From Chionoecetes opilio (taxonomy: Eukaryota > Arthropoda > Malacostraca > Decapoda > Majidae), in the NCBI GenBank assembly GCA_016584305.1, contig JACEEZ010015195.1, forward strand, positions 241,001 through 305,000: DNA of 64,000 nucleotides, in the 5' to 3' direction. The notes beneath the pieces were generated by a model. The model was given only the letters and a program-made list of their open reading frames with translations. It was not told the origin of the DNA and did not search any database. Positions 1-13,309 of this stretch are shown here, piece by piece. Within the stretch, counting starts at the first letter, position 1. Each line of letters opens with the position of its first letter. Both the position numbers and the translations under genes were made by a program.

Positions 1-1992
1 AGTAGTATCAGGGAAATGATGGCAATGGTAGAGTAGTATCAGTGAAATGATAGCAGTGTTAGTTAGTAGTATCAAGGGAAATGATGGCAGTGGTAGTAGT
101 AGTATCAGGGAAATGATGGCAGTGGTAGTAGTTAGTAATCAGGGAAATTGATCGCAGTGTAGTATATATCAGGGAATGATGGCAGTGGCAGTATAGTATA
201 AGGAAATGATGGCAGTGGTAGAGTAGTATCAGGGAAATGAGGCAGTGGTAGTAGTAGGATCAGGGAAATGTAGCAGTGGTAGTAGTAGTATCAGGAAATG
301 GATAGCAGTGGTAGTAGTCGTATCAGGGAAATGATTCAGTGGCAGTAGTAGTTCAGGGAAATGAGGGCATGGTAGTAGTATTTTGTATCAGGGAAATGAT
401 GGCAGTGGAGTAGTAGTATCAGGTAATGATGGCAGTGGTAGTAGTAGTATCCGGACTGATGGCAGTGGTAGTAATTAGTATCAGGAAATGATAGCATTGG
501 TATAGTAAAGTATCAGGGAATGAATAGCAGTGGCAGTAGTATTATCAGGGAAATTATGGCAGTGGCAGTAGTATAGCGGGAAATGATGGGCAGTGGTAGT
601 ATAGTAATCAGGGAACTGATAGCAGTGGTAGTAGTAGTATCAGGGAATGATAGCAGTGGTAGTAGTAGTATCAGGGAAATGATAGCAGTGGCAGTAGTAG
701 TATCAGGGAAATGATAGCAGTGGTAGTAGTAGTATCAGGGAAATGATAGCAGTGGTAGTAGTAGTATCAGGGAAATGATAGCAGTGGTAGTAGTAGTATC
801 AGGGAAATGATGGCAGTGGTAGTAGTAGTATCAGGGAAATGATAGCAGTGGTAGTATAAAGTATCAGGAAATGATAGCAGTGGTAGTAGTAGTAATCAGG
901 GAAATGGTAGCAGTGGGTATTAGTACGCCATCAGGAAATGATAGCAGTGGTAAGTAGTGTATCAGGAAAATGATGGCGTGTGGTCTGTATAGTATCAGGA
1001 AATGATAGACAGGGTATTAGTAGTACAGGGAAATGATAGCAGTGTGTAGTAGTAGTATCAGGGAAATGATGGCAGTGGTATATAGTATCAGGGACATGAT
1101 GGCAGTGGTATAGTAGTATCAGGGAAATGATGGCAGTGGTAGTAGTAGTATCAGGGAAATGGATGGGCAGTGGTAGTAGTAGTATCAGGGAATGATAGCA
1201 GTGGTAGTAGGATTATCAGGAATGATAGCAGTGGTAGTAGTAGTATCAGGAAAATGATAGTCAAGTGGTATAGTAGTATCAGGGAAATGATGGCAGTGGT
1301 AGTAGTATAATAGGGAAATGATAGCAAAGTGGCAGTAGTTAGTATCAGGTAAATGATGCAGTGGTAGTAGTATTAATCAGGGAAATGATAGCAGTTGGTA
1401 TAGTAGGTATCAGGGAAATGATAAGCTATGGGTAGTAGTATTATCAGGGAATGATGGCAGTGGTAGTGAGTAGTATCAGGGAAATGATCGCGTGGTAGAG
1501 TAAGTATCAGGGAAATGTAGCAGTGGTAGTAGTATCATCAGGGAAATTATAGCGAGTGGTAGTAGTCGTATCAGGTAAATATGCCATGGTAGTAGTATAT
1601 CAGGGAAATTATAGCAGTGGTAGTAGTATATCAGGGAAATGATAGCAGTGGTAGTAGTAGTATCAGGGAAATGATGGCAGTGGTAGTAGTAGTATTAGGG
1701 AAATGGATGGCAGTGGTAGTAGGTAGTTCAGGGAAATGAATAGTGCAGTGGTAGTAGTAGTATCAGGGAAATGATGGCAGTGGTAGTATAGTATCAGGGA
1801 ATGATGGCACGTGGAAAGTAGTAGTATCAGGGAATGACATAGCGTGGTAGTAGTAGTATCAGGGAAATAGGCAGTTGGTAGTAGTAGTATCAGGGACATG
1901 ATGGCAAGTGTAGTAGTCGTATCAGGGAACTGATGGCATTGGTTAGTGCTTATTAATCAGGGAAATGATAGCAGTGGTAGTAGTAGTTCTGA
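1..1992. repeat. 32-bp minisatellite, ~60 units, indel-rich
   Basis: Unit: AGTAGTAGTATCAGGGAAAT + GATAGCAGTGGT. Units at 650-850 are perfect, others have scattered one-base gaps and insertions. Confidence 0.9.
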
Positions 1993-1999
1993 CTATTAC

Positions 2000-2517
2000 C
2001 ATCACGGCTACCAAGGATAGGACGCTGGGGTAGTAGTTCGGTAGTGGGCTTTCAAAAGTCCTTAGTAGGCTTTCAAAAGTCCTTAGTAGGCTTGTTACTT
2101 GCATCACCGTGTAGATTTCTCAGTCTTTTGAGCCCTACTTCCCATGGCGCAATGGAATAATAATGGCGTTACATGTACTACTACCGAAAATCTACCGTTA
2201 TTTCAGCCCAAACTCGGTAAGTAGGTTAAATCAGATTAGAGTTTAGAGGTGGGGGTTTGGTTTGTACAGGTGATATAATGATCAATACGATGGCAGTGCG
2301 CCCTGCCCCCACCCCCCACATACCCAACACTTAAACAATTTTTTTTTCCGACAAAAACGAGTGCCAGATTCATTCAAAACACATTAAAACTATTCAGGCA
2401 ACTAAGTCTCGTCTTCAAAATCGGTGAATGGTCACTACCCAAATTTTACTGAAGATGATAATATATAACAAATAGTTTAACTTTCAAAACACATGAAGAA
2501 CACTTTTGCAGAACTTT
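2000..2517. other. Non-repetitive DNA, nothing recognised
   Basis: Apart from a two-copy AGGCTTTCAAAAGTCCTTAG at 2047-2090 and a C-rich run near 2310, I see no gene, RNA or element here. Confidence 0.5.
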
Positions 2518-3042
2518 ACCCCTTTCAGAAGAACACGGTAAATTTTTACTCTAGGAGCGAAATTCCCTACACAATTGGGGGTATGGCTTCTGTTTACCTT
2601 AATGGGTTCTAAGAAAGATTCTCTCTATGAGCTTCCGTTGCAAATCATTACTTTCTGAGATATAAGATGTTTTAAATAGGAAGGAGTGTAGGCTATAGGA
2701 GATAGAAATTAAACATAAAATAAACCCCCCTGTTGACGTCACTAAACTACCTATTCCCCGCTTTAACCTCCCTAAACTAAGCCAAATCTGCAATTAAAAA
2801 GTGTCCCGCGGCAAGGGAAGAACGAGGCATGCAGGTCACAAGAGTAAGAGAGTGGGCGGACGTAACACTTGTCTCTCGCCTCCCTATAAACAACATGTCA
2901 TTATCTCCAAAAAGTAGTTGATTTGAGACGGAAGCTCATAGAGATAGTGTTTCCTAAGAAATCCAATAAGGTAAAAAGAAACCCACGAACATTGTGGTAT
3001 GCAATTTCGGTCCTAGTGTAAATGTGTGTTCTTCTGAAATTA
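2518..3042. mobile_element. Foldback element (family V), older copy
   Basis: Arm pieces match 44.5-45.1 kb: CTACACAATTGGGGGTATGG at the left, ATGCAGGTCACAAGAGTAAG and AATAAGGTAAAAAGAAACCC at the right. The telomere-like core is absent. Confidence 0.65.
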
Positions 3043-3064
3043 TATAGTTACTGACTCCGTGATC

Positions 3065-3572
3065 ATGGATCGTGTGGGCGATTGACTCTTACATTTGGGC
3101 GAAATGTCTTTGTGGGCGAATTTGACGTGTGGGCGAATTGACTCTTACTGTTGGGCGAAATGTTCTTGTGGGCGAATTGACTCTTACATGTGGGCGAAAT
3201 GTCTTGTGAGAGAATTGACTCTTACATGTGGGCGAATTGACTCTTACATGTGGGCGAATTGACTCTTACATGTGGGCGAAATGTCTTGTGGGCGAATTGA
3301 CGTGTGGGCGAAATGACTCTTACATGTGGGCGAAATGACTCTTACATGTGGGCGAAATGTCTTGTGAGGGAATTGACTCTTACATGTGGGCGAATTGACT
3401 CTTACATGTGGGCGAAATGTCTTGTGGGCGAATTGACGTGTGGGCGAATTGACTCTTACATGTGGGCGAAATGTCTTGTGAGGGAATTGACTCTTACATG
3501 TGGGCGAATTGACTCTTTAAATGTGGGCGAAATGTCTTGTGGGCGAATTGACGTGTGGGCGAAATGACCGGT
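3065..3572. repeat. Minisatellite of GTGGGCGAA-type units
   Basis: The variants TTGACTCTTACATGTGGGCG and AAATGTCTTGTGGGCG alternate in a higher-order pattern. Confidence 0.9.
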
Positions 3573-4369
3573 AACCATACGTACACTGCGTCCTGTAATA
3601 TCAAGAATTGGAACACTCGTCGACGTGTGTTCCTATCGGCGACAGTTCCAGGTACCACAATAACATATGCCACACATAAACCACCCATAAACCATCCATA
3701 AACCATCCAAAAACCATCCAATAGACAAGAAAAAAACATAAAATAAAAATAATAAAAATAATACAATGACGTCATCGCCCCGAAAACTGTAAACTGACCC
3801 CGTATGCACTTTTGACCTCCTATTGGTGACCTCGCGCTGCTGGGGGGTCAACGGGCATCAGGGGTCATAGATAGTAACCTTGTGGAGTTATGGTTACCTG
3901 GCGGGGTTCAAATACACACGGAAACAAGAATAGGAGGGAAAAAAAAGGAAAATATGACAACTTTGTAAATACTGACCCCGTATGTAGTTTTGACCTCTTT
4001 AACTGGTGACCTCGCGCAGCTGGGGAGGTCACTGGGCATCAGGGGTCATAGATAGAGATGTTATGGAGTGTTAGTTACCTGGCGGGGTTCGAAGGCACGG
4101 TGTAAGAAGTAGTAATCACAGTCTATAAGGGAGGGGAGGGCGGCCATACTCCTGCCTTGCCTCGGCTTCCATCACTGAACTTTTTTTGGGTCTCGGCCTG
4201 AGTCTGGGGCGCCGAGAGTTGCCAACGATCACTATTATTACTATTATTACTATGATTACTAGGACTATTACTATTATATACAGCTATATTTCTAGATAAT
4301 ACATGTTTATTAATCTATTTGTATTAGCTTATGACATGTACGGTGTTTTGTTGGTGTTAGAACGCGAGA
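3573..4369. repeat. Two-copy ~120-bp repeat in unique DNA
   Basis: 3795-3912 and 3969-4092 share CTGACCCCGTATG, TTTTGACCTC, GGGCATCAGGGGTCATAGAT and ACCTGGCGGGGTTC. The rest of the interval shows no gene. Confidence 0.7.
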
Positions 4370-4618
4370 GAGACGAGATACTTTTTACAGACAGAGAGAC
4401 AGACAGAACTAGCAGACAGATAGATGAGACATATACATAGTAAAGAGAGACAGATATATATATACAGACAGACTGACAGAGACAGACATATCAGAATGAG
4501 AGAGACAGGAGACACAGACAGACATATCAGAAAGAGACAGACAGACAGACATATCAGAAAGAGTCACAGGAAAGACAGACAGATAAATTGAGAGACAGAT
4601 ACAGAAGAGAAGAGAGAC
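4370..4618. repeat. GACA/GAGA microsatellite
   Basis: GACAGACA and GAGAGACA words with AT interruptions. Confidence 0.85.
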
Positions 4619-4621
4619 GAA

Positions 4622-7300
4622 ACCTTTAAAACCAATCTTTTAACAAATCTTCAAAACCAAAAATCTCTAAACAATTTTGAACAACCTTCTAAACAACCAA
4701 TCTTTTAACAACCTTAACACCAATCTTTACACTTCTAAAACAATCTTTAACAACCTTCTAACAACCATCTCTTAACATCTTCTAACAACCATTTTTAAAC
4801 TTGAACACCAATCTTAACAATCTATCTAACAGCACAATCTCTTGACAAACCAATTCAACAACAATCTCTTAACAACTTCTAACAACCAATCTTTTAACAA
4901 CTACCTCAAAAACACAATCTTAACAAGCCTCTCAACAGCCTGTCAGCATCATTCCTCTAAAAAACCTTAAACCATCCGTAAACTTTATAACCAATCTTTT
5001 ACACTAATCTGCTATCAATCTCAGGAACCATTTTTAACACCTTCTAAAACCAACTCTTACATTTTTCCAGTCTCTTAACAACGTCAAAATTTGGTTAACA
5101 ACCTTATACATCTTTTAAACCTTCTACACCATTCTCTACAACCTCAACATCCAATCTTTTAACAACCTTCAACAGCCAATCTTTAAAACAATCCTAACAG
5201 TCTAAAACCAATTTTAAAACTAAACAGCAACGGAAAGAGAGACGAAACCTTCTAACAACCAATCTCTTAACAATCTTCAAACAACCAATCTCTTAACAAC
5301 CTTCTAACAACCAATCTTTTAACAACCTTCTAACAACCAATCTCTTAACAACCTTCTAACAACCAATCTTTTAACAACCTTCTAACAACTAATCTCTTAA
5401 CAACCTTCTAACAACCAATCTTTTAACAACCTTCTAACAACCAATCTTTTAACAACCTTCTAACAACCAATCTCTTAACAACCTTCTAAACCAACTAAAC
5501 CAAATCTTTAACAACCTTCTAACAACCAATCTCTTAACAACCTTCTAACAACCAATCTTTAACAACCTTCTAACAACCAATCTTTAACAACCTCTAACAA
5601 ACTTACAACTCTTTAACAACCTTCTAACAACCTTCTAACAACCAATCTCTTAACAACCTTCTAACAACCAATCTCTTAACAACCTTCTAACAACCAATCT
5701 TTTAACAACCTTCTAACAACCAATCTTTTAACAACCTTCTAACAACCAATCTTTTAACAACCTTCTAACAACCTTCTAACAACCAATCTCTTAACAACCT
5801 TCTAACAACCAATCTTTTAACAACCTTCTAACAACCAATCTCTTAACAACCTTCTAACAACCAATCTTTAACAACCTTCTAACAACCAATCTTTTAACAA
5901 CCTTCTAACAACCAATCTTTTAACAACCTTCTAACAACCAATCTCTTAACAACCTTCTAACAACCAATCTCTTAACAACCTTCTAACAACCAATCTCTTA
6001 ACAACCTTCTAACAACCAATCTCTTAACAACCTTCTAACAACCAATCTCTTAACAACCTTCTAACAACCAACCTTCTAACAACCAATCTTTTAACAACCT
6101 TCTAACAACCAATCTCTTAACAACCTTCTAACAACCAATCTCTTAACAACCTTCTAACAACCAATCTTTTAACAACCTTCTAACAACCTTCTAACAACCA
6201 ATCTCTTAACCTTCTAACAACCAATCTTTTAACAACCTTCTAACAACCAATCTTTTAACAATCTTCTAACAACCAATCTCTGAACAACCTTCTAACAACC
6301 AATCTTTTAACAACCTTCTAACAACCAATCTCTTAACCTTCTAACAACCAATCTTTTAACAACCTTCTAACAACCAATCTTTAACAACTTCTAACAACCA
6401 ATCTTTAACAACCTTCTAACAACCAATCTTTTAACAATAAACTTCAACAACAATCTCTAACAACCTTCTAACAACCAATCTTTTAACAACCTTCTAACAA
6501 CCAATCTTTTAACAACCTTCTAACAACTAATCTCTTAACAACCTTCTAACAACCAATCTCTTAACAACCTTCTAACAACCAATCTTTTAACAACCTTCTA
6601 ACAACCAATCTTTTAACAACCTTCTAACAACCAATCTTTTAACAACCAATCTTCTAACAACCAATCTTTTAACAACCTTCTAACAACTAATCTCTTAACA
6701 ACCAATCTTTTAACAACCTTCTAACAACCAATCTTCTAACAACCAATCTCTTAACAACCAATCTTCTAACAACCAATCTTCTAACAACCAATCTTCTAAC
6801 CAATCTTCTAACAACCAATCTCTTAACAACCAATCTTCTAACAACCAATCTTTTAACAACCTTCTAACAACAATCTCTAACAACCAATCTTTTAACAACC
6901 TTCTAACAACCAATCTCTAACAACCAATCTCTTAACAACCATTCTAACAACCAATCTTCTAACAACCAATCTTCTAACCAATCTTCTAACAACCAATCTC
7001 TTAACAACCAATCTTCTAACAACCAATCTTTTAACAACCAATCTTCTAACAACCAACCTTCTAACAACCAATCTTTTAACAACCTTCTAACAACCAATCT
7101 CTTAACAACCAATCTTTTAACAACCTTCTAACAACCAATCTCTTAACAACCAATCTTCTAACAACCAATCTTTTAACAACCAATCTTCTAACAACGAACC
7201 TTCTAACAACCAATCTTTTAACAACCTTCTAACAACCAATCTTTTAACAACCTTCTAACAACCAATCGCTCAACAGCCTTCTAACACCTTCCAACACAGT
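4622..7300. repeat. 26-bp minisatellite, ~100 units
   Basis: Unit AACAACCTTCTAACAACCAA + TCTCTT or TCTTTT. The first 600 bp are degenerate, the rest near perfect; from 6630 a shorter 18-bp variant expands. Confidence 0.9.
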
Positions 7301-8151
7301 CTGTATGTATGTATGTATGTATGAATAACAGTCCTTTACAATGAATAAAATGCTCAATACTTTTATTATCAAGACAGTATACAGTAGCTACACAGGTTAC
7401 TTACAAGTTTATATTACTTTGATATGAATACTTTTGTGGAGTTTTTCCCACAAATTATAGAGTTTCACCATCAGTCTGTGGGCTATCAATTACCGTCAAT
7501 AACACTATAGTTGCCACTGCACTAATGTCGCCAGGGGAATTTTACAGGCGACTATGACGAATGTTAGCATCACTACAGCCTTGTATGTGCCACTGAAGAC
7601 AGGTACATAATATAAACTACTGTGCATGCCTCTTCAGTGGTACATACAAGGCTGTAGTGATGCTAACATGTGTAATATATGGCACCTGGCGACTATAGTG
7701 TTGTTGACGGTAACATTATTAACATATGGTAGGATATATATTTACAAACATGATTACAATTATATATATGAAGATTCAGTATCAGTCAACTTATCTTTTG
7801 GTGTGATACAAACTTAAGAACATAAGAATATAAGGAATAGCTACACGTGGTAGTTCCTTTAGTATGTAATTCCTATATGATATGATGCACCTTAAGGCTA
7901 AGTGTCATGGAATGCTTATCTAAGATCTGGAAAGTGAAGAGTTAGGTACACTTGTTCTAATATCTCTAAGCTTATTTCCCTTATAGCCTTGTAATATATG
8001 AGGTCACACCCTGGTACCCTGCCTCTTGACCTGACCTGACCTGACTGGCATGAGGGAGGGAGTGGTGGTGGTGGTGAGGCAGGAATCTCACTTACATAGA
8101 TTCATAAGGAAATATGAGATACACAGGCAAGCACCGTCACTGTCACACCAC
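7301..8151. other. Unique DNA with a MITE and a LINE-B tail
   Basis: Apart from a TGTA run at 7302-7325, the family P MITE at 7491-7712 and a LINE-B tail (7808-7858), no feature is recognised. Confidence 0.5.
7491..7712. mobile_element. Palindromic TA-MITE (family P)
   Basis: Long inverted repeats start TACCGTCAATAACACTATAG and end CTATAGTGTTGTTGACGGTA. It belongs to the family P consensus (TACCGTAGATAACACTATAG ... full foldback), slightly diverged and shorter. Confidence 0.7.
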
Positions 8152-8408
8152 TACCGTAGATAACACTATAGTCGCCAGTCACTCGCCACTGCACTAATGT
8201 CCCAGGCACAATATATTACGAATTTTAGCATCACTACAGACTTGTATGTGCCACTGAAGACATGTAGTGTGATGTACATAATATAAACTACTGTGCATGC
8301 GTCTTCAGTGACACATACAAGTCTGTAGTGATGCTAAATTCGTAATATATTGTACTGGCGACATTAGTGCAGTGGCGAGTGACTGGCGACTATAGTGTTA
8401 TCTACGGG
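8152..8408. mobile_element. Palindromic TA-MITE (family P)
   Basis: Nearly the whole ~257 bp is one hairpin: TACCGTAGATAACACTATAG at the left, its complement ending GTTATCTACGG at the right; the right TA is mutated. Confidence 0.8.
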
Positions 8409-8613
8409 AGAGAGCTGCTACTCATTGCACATGCCACCTCCTCAATTCTGCCACAAATAAATGGCTTCAGCACAAACCATGTCAAAATTTCATCTTACTA
8501 AAACAAAACCATTCAATTCTGCCACCAAATAATGGCCTCGGCACAAACCATGTCTTCACGCTCTTACTGAAACAAATATCTATGTCAATCTTACTATTGC
8601 ATGCAACTGATTA

Positions 8614-8828
8614 CTAACCCCTTGAGGCCCAGAACGTCATTTTCATTGTAATTTGGGTACCATAAGACGATTTGTAGTGACTATAAGCAATATTTTATAG
8701 CTATGACCTGTTTAGTATCCTTGTCCACTAACTAATTTGGTATATATATTAAGTTATTTTTTTTATTTTATGGCTAACAACAGACGATTTTATATAGCCA
8801 AGGAAAGATCTGGGCGTGAAGGGGTTGA
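8614..8828. mobile_element. TTAA-MITE (family R)
   Basis: A ~210-bp element with inverted ends CCCCTTGAGGCCCAGAACG and CTGGGCGTGAAGGGG; target-site TTAA decayed on both sides. The TTAA target and C-rich short TIR suggest a piggyBac-type origin. Confidence 0.7.
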
Positions 8829-8959
8829 CCATCTAATAGAGTTCCCATACTGTATCATTCCACCATTGTCTGTGAGCTCCCTAGCCTATTCATTGCACTG
8901 TAGGTAATTCAGTCATACTTAAAATACTTGTAACACACTCCTGCAAGTAAGAGTAAGTA

Positions 8960-9352
8960 AGTAAGTAAGTAAGAGGCGTAGAGTAAGGGGTGATCTGATA
9001 GAAGTGTTGAAGTAGATCAAGGGATACAATATAGGCGATGTAGGAAAAGTTCTTAAGGTTAGTAAGCAGGGTAGAACAAGAAGTCACGGATTCAAGCTGG
9101 AAAAGCGTAGATTTAAAAAGGAAATAGGGAGAAACTGGTTCACAAATAGGGTGGTGAATGATTGGCATGGACTCAGTCGTCAGGTGGTCAATGCGGAGTC
9201 TATTGGGGTCTTTAAAAGGAGTCTGGATAAATTCATGGATGGGGAAGAGAGGTGGATATAGGTAGTGTTAAGTAACAGGAACTACCACGTGTAGGTCTCA
9301 CGGCCTCTTGTAGCTTCCTTACTTTCTTATGTTCTTATGTAACTTTTCCCCA
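8960..9352 (+). pseudogene. LINE-B fragment, 3' end
   Basis: A broken frame reads GRTRSHGFKLEKRRFKKEIG, NWFTNRVVNDWHGLSRQVVN and FKRSLDKFMDGEERW before a stop, then a tail ending CCTCTTGTAGCTTCCTTA and TTATGTTCTTATG. This is a second non-LTR element family with the same C-terminal layout as LINE-A. An internal stop (TAG near 9014) shows it is dead. Confidence 0.7.
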
Positions 9353-9362
9353 TACTCAAGCA

Positions 9363-9520
9363 CTCATAAGAACATAAGAAATAAGGAAGCTACAAGAGGC
9401 TGTGAGACCTACACGTGGTAGTTCCCCTTACTTAACACTACCTACATCCACCTTTCATCCCCATCCATAACACTGTCCAGCCTCCTTTCAAAGCTCCCTA
9501 TTAACTTAAATTATTATTCC
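9363..9520 (-). pseudogene. LINE-B 3' end, truncated
   Basis: This carries the minus-strand LINE-B tail and last codons (FMDGD-type), starting with the TTCTTATGTTCTTATG motif complement. It lies tail to tail with the plus-strand copy ending at 9352. Confidence 0.6.
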
Positions 9521-10008
9521 CTAAAGCTCTGGAAAGCTGCAATGCATTAAACAACACAAAATTGATCTGTCTTCAATAATTCTAACATTTTTCTCTGCAC
9601 ATTATCAAATATACATATACAGAAACAGTATTATTAATGTCAGCCACACTAAAGATGTTATTTTTTAGGTACACACATAGAGGAATTAATTGAGTTAATG
9701 CCTAAAAAGGGTAATGTGCAGCCATCAGAGGTCCTATGGCACTCTGGCAAAGCATATCAAGGGTCAGGGTTAAAGAATAATAGTGAAAACGATGAGGGAA
9801 GGGGAAAGAACGGAATGTTACAGCAGGAGGGTTAGATCAGATGTAGGATGTGGATGTGTTGGAGGAAGGAGGTTACATTGTCCAGGGAGAAGGAGGGGGA
9901 TTCCGGGAGAATGTCCGCAAGACAGGGAGGTCGGGAAAGGGAGGACAAATGAGGGAAGGAACTGGAACGGGCAGGAGTAAGATGGGGGCAGGATATTAGG
10001 ACATGTTG
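9521..10008. other. Unique DNA, nothing recognised
   Basis: No credible coding region or element; the GA-rich right half grades into the array at 10009. Confidence 0.5.
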
Positions 10009-11064
10009 GACAGTGAGAGGAGCGTGACAGGGTGTGCAGAGGGTTGGGGAGGAGCTTGACAGGGTGTGCAGAGGGTTGGGGAGGAGCGTGACAGGGTGTG
10101 CAGAGGGTTGGGGAGGAGCGTGACAGGGTGTGCAGAGGGTTGGGGAGGAGCGTGACAGGGTGTGCAGAGGGTTGGGGAGGAGCGTGACAGGGTGTGCAGA
10201 GGGTTGGGGAGGAGCGTGACAGGGTGTGCAGAGGGTTGGGGAGGAGCGTGACAGGGTGTGCAGAGGGTTGGGGAGGAGCGGACAGGGTGTCGAGGGTGGG
10301 AGGACGTGACAGGTGTGCAGGTTGGGAGAGCTGAGGTGTGCAGAGGTTGGGGAGACGTGACAGGTCGAGGTTGGGAGAGCGTGACAGGTGTGCAGAGGGT
10401 TGGGGAGGAGCTTGACAGGGTGTGCAGGGTTGGGAGGAGCGTGACATGGTGGCAGAGTAGGGGAGAGCTTGACAGGTGTGCAGAGGTGGATGGAGCGTGA
10501 CCAGGTGTGCAGAGTGGGGAGGAGCGTGACAGGTGTGCAGAGGTTGGGTAGGAGCTGACAGGTGTGAGAGGGTTGGAAGGAGCGTGAAGGTGTGCAGAGG
10601 TTGCGGAGGAGCGGAACAGGTTTTCGCAGAGGTGGAGAGGAGTGTGACATGGTTGCAGAGGTTGGAGGAGCGTGACAGGGGTGCAGAGGGTTTGGGGAGC
10701 TTGACCAGGGTGCAGAAGGGTTGGGGAGGAGGTGACAGGTTTGCAGAGGGTTGGTGAGGAGCGTGACAGGTGTCAGAGGGTGGGAGGAGCTTGACAGGTG
10801 TGCAGAGGGTTGGGAGGAGCGGAACAGGGTGGCAGAGGGTTGGGAGGATCTGACAGGTGTTGTGCAGAGGGTGGGTGAGCTTTACAGGGTGTGCAAGGGT
10901 TGGGAGGACGTGACAGGTGTGCAGAGGTTTGGGAGGAGCTGGACAGGAGTTGTGCAGAGGGTTGGGGAAGGAGCGTGACAGGGTGTGCAGAGGTTGGGGA
11001 GGAGCGTGACAGGGGTGCAGAGGGTTGGGAGGGGCGTGACAGGGTGTGAAAGGTGGAGGAGCAT
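10009..11064. repeat. 32-bp minisatellite, ~34 units
   Basis: Unit GGAGCGTGACAGGGTGTGCA + GAGGGTTGGGGA. The first nine are identical, later ones have one-base gaps. Confidence 0.9.
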
Positions 11065-11099
11065 GGATCGAGGATAATTGAGTTAATCCTAGTGCATTA

Positions 11100-11905
11100 A
11101 TGAAATTGGAAATCTTAGTTCGGTAGGTATTTTACGACGGCAAAATCCTGCCCCTGCTGCTGGCTGACTCAATTGGATGCCAGGAGAAGATGAATACTAC
11201 TTCTTCTCCAATGTACAGCTGTATTTTATCATGAGTCACCATAGTACAGCGGTAAACAGAGCATCATTTAAGCATGAGATCTAAGATAGAATGGATATAT
11301 GCCAGGAGAAGGGAAATAACATTCTCAAGAGGGTATTATCATAGAACCCTAGTATCAGTAAACACAGGCATCATTAACCATGAGACCTAAGATAGAAGGA
11401 TATAGCCAGAGAAGGGAATACTACATTCTTCTCAATGTCAGGTGTATTATCATAGGTAACCCTAGTATCAGGTAAACACAGGCATCATTTAAGCATGAGA
11501 CCTAGGATAGAATGGATATATGCAGGAGAAGGGAATACTACACTCTTCTCAATGCAGCTGTATTTATCATAGTTAACCATAGTATCAGGTAAACAGAGGC
11601 ATCATTTTAAACATGAGACCTTAAGATAGAATGGATATATGCCAGAAGGGAATACTACACTTCTTCTCAATGTCAGGTGTATTTTATCATAGTTCACCAT
11701 AGTATCAGGTAAACACAGGCATCATTTTAAGCATGAGACCTTAAGATAGAATGGATATATGCCAGGAGAAGGGAATACTACACTTCTTCTTAATGTCAGC
11801 TGTATTTTATCATAGTTAACCATAGTATCAGGTAAACACAGGCATCATTTTAAGCATGAGACCTTAGGATAGCATGGAATTTTTGCCTCATTAAAATCTA
11901 GACTA
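11100..11905. mobile_element. Family T MITE with larger internal amplification
   Basis: It is the same unit as at 34.4 kb, about six copies, several with scattered one-base gaps; right end TTTTTGCCTCATTAAAA near 11880. Confidence 0.7.
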
Positions 11906-12177
11906 TAGTGGTATCATAACTGAACTGTTGGGTGGGACATAGTTGACAACACGTAAGATTCACTGTTCCTCAAGACACCCGTGAAAGGTCCCACGCGTCC
12001 TCCAAGGTACAGATTTTTAGTGTATGAAGGTCTGGTTGGGAGGGCATGGCGACAGGCACTGACAGGAGCCACACGTTGGGACTCAATTCAATAGAGATTC
12101 CAGTAATACTTTCTAGGTTTGCTTTACCCTGTGTTGTGCTGGGCTGGGGGGGTGGCGGGAGGGCGGGAGAAACAGAC

Positions 12178-12640
12178 CCTCAGACAGACAGACAGACAGG
12201 CAGAGAAAGAGAAAAAGACAGAGACAGACAGACAGGCAGACAGACAGACAGACAGGCAGAGCAAGAGAGAAAGACAGAGACAGACAGATTGACAGGCAGA
12301 GACAGAGAGAAAGACAGACAGGCAGACAGAAAGACAGGCAGAGAGACAGACAGAGAGACAGAGAGAAAGACAGAGACAGACAGGCAGGCAGAGAAAGAGA
12401 AAGACAGAGAGACAGACAGGCAGACAGACAGATAGACAGACTGACAGGCAGAGAGAGACAGAGAGAAAGAGAGACAGACAGACAGAGAAAGAGAGACACA
12501 CAGGCAGACAGAGAAAGAGAGACAGACAGAGGAAAACACCGACAGAGAAAGAGCCAGACAGAGAAAGAGCCAGACAGAGAAAGACACAGACAGAAAGAGC
12601 CAGACAGACAGACAGACAGGCAGGCAGAAAGATAATAACA
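12178..12640. repeat. CAGA/GAGA microsatellite
   Basis: GACAGACAGGCAGAGAAAGA-type words throughout; long forward and reverse open frames here are by-products. Confidence 0.9.
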
Positions 12641-12857
12641 GGCAGAAACAGACCCTATCGTCTCCCCTCCTAACACGCGCACCCCCCGGCCTCTCTACAT
12701 AACTATGATACATGGATACACAGCAATGATTTCCTTAGGGAGGGACCACTCGCAGGGTTATCAAGGGCAGTAACACCACCAGCCTTCACTGCAGGGCAAC
12801 ATATTTCAGTGTATTTTTAATTAGGGTTATATTCAAGCCACTGCGATGCCCTTACCT

Positions 12858-13118
12858 TACCGTAGATAACACTATAGTCGCCAGTCACTCGCCACTGCAC
12901 TAATGTCGCCAGGCACAATATATTACGAATTTTAGCCTCACTACAGACTTGTATGTGCCACTGAAGACATGTAGTGTGATGTACGTAATATAAACTACTG
13001 TGCATGCGTCTTCAGTGGCACATGGAAGTCTGTAGTGATGCTGAAATTCGTAATATATTGTAGCTGACGACATTAGTGCAGTGGCGAGTGACTGGCGACT
13101 ATAGTGTTATCTACGGTA
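12858..13118. mobile_element. Palindromic TA-MITE (family P)
   Basis: It is a full-length foldback copy bounded by TA on both sides. It is followed by a T-run. Confidence 0.85.
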
Positions 13119-13309
13119 GTAATATTTTTTTTTTTTTTTACGTAACAAAGAACTGGCCAAGGGCAAAAATAAGAGGAAGTAAGAGAAAGCGAGTTTAGTT
13201 GGCAGTCCTTATCAAGAAGACAGTCAGAGAATATAACAAGGGGGTGTAGGGTAATATAGCTTGGTTAAGGGCTGATCTGCAGTGACGGCTGGCGGCTGCG
13301 AGAGGACCC

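Noticed and set aside
4622..7300. CRISPR-like regular array
   Set aside because: Units are contiguous 26-bp repeats without unique spacers; the genome is eukaryotic.
9818..10650. 272-codon Pro/Ser/Thr-rich mucin-like frame on the minus strand
   Set aside because: It arises from the 32-bp minisatellite; it shifts frame at each unit and breaks where units lose bases.
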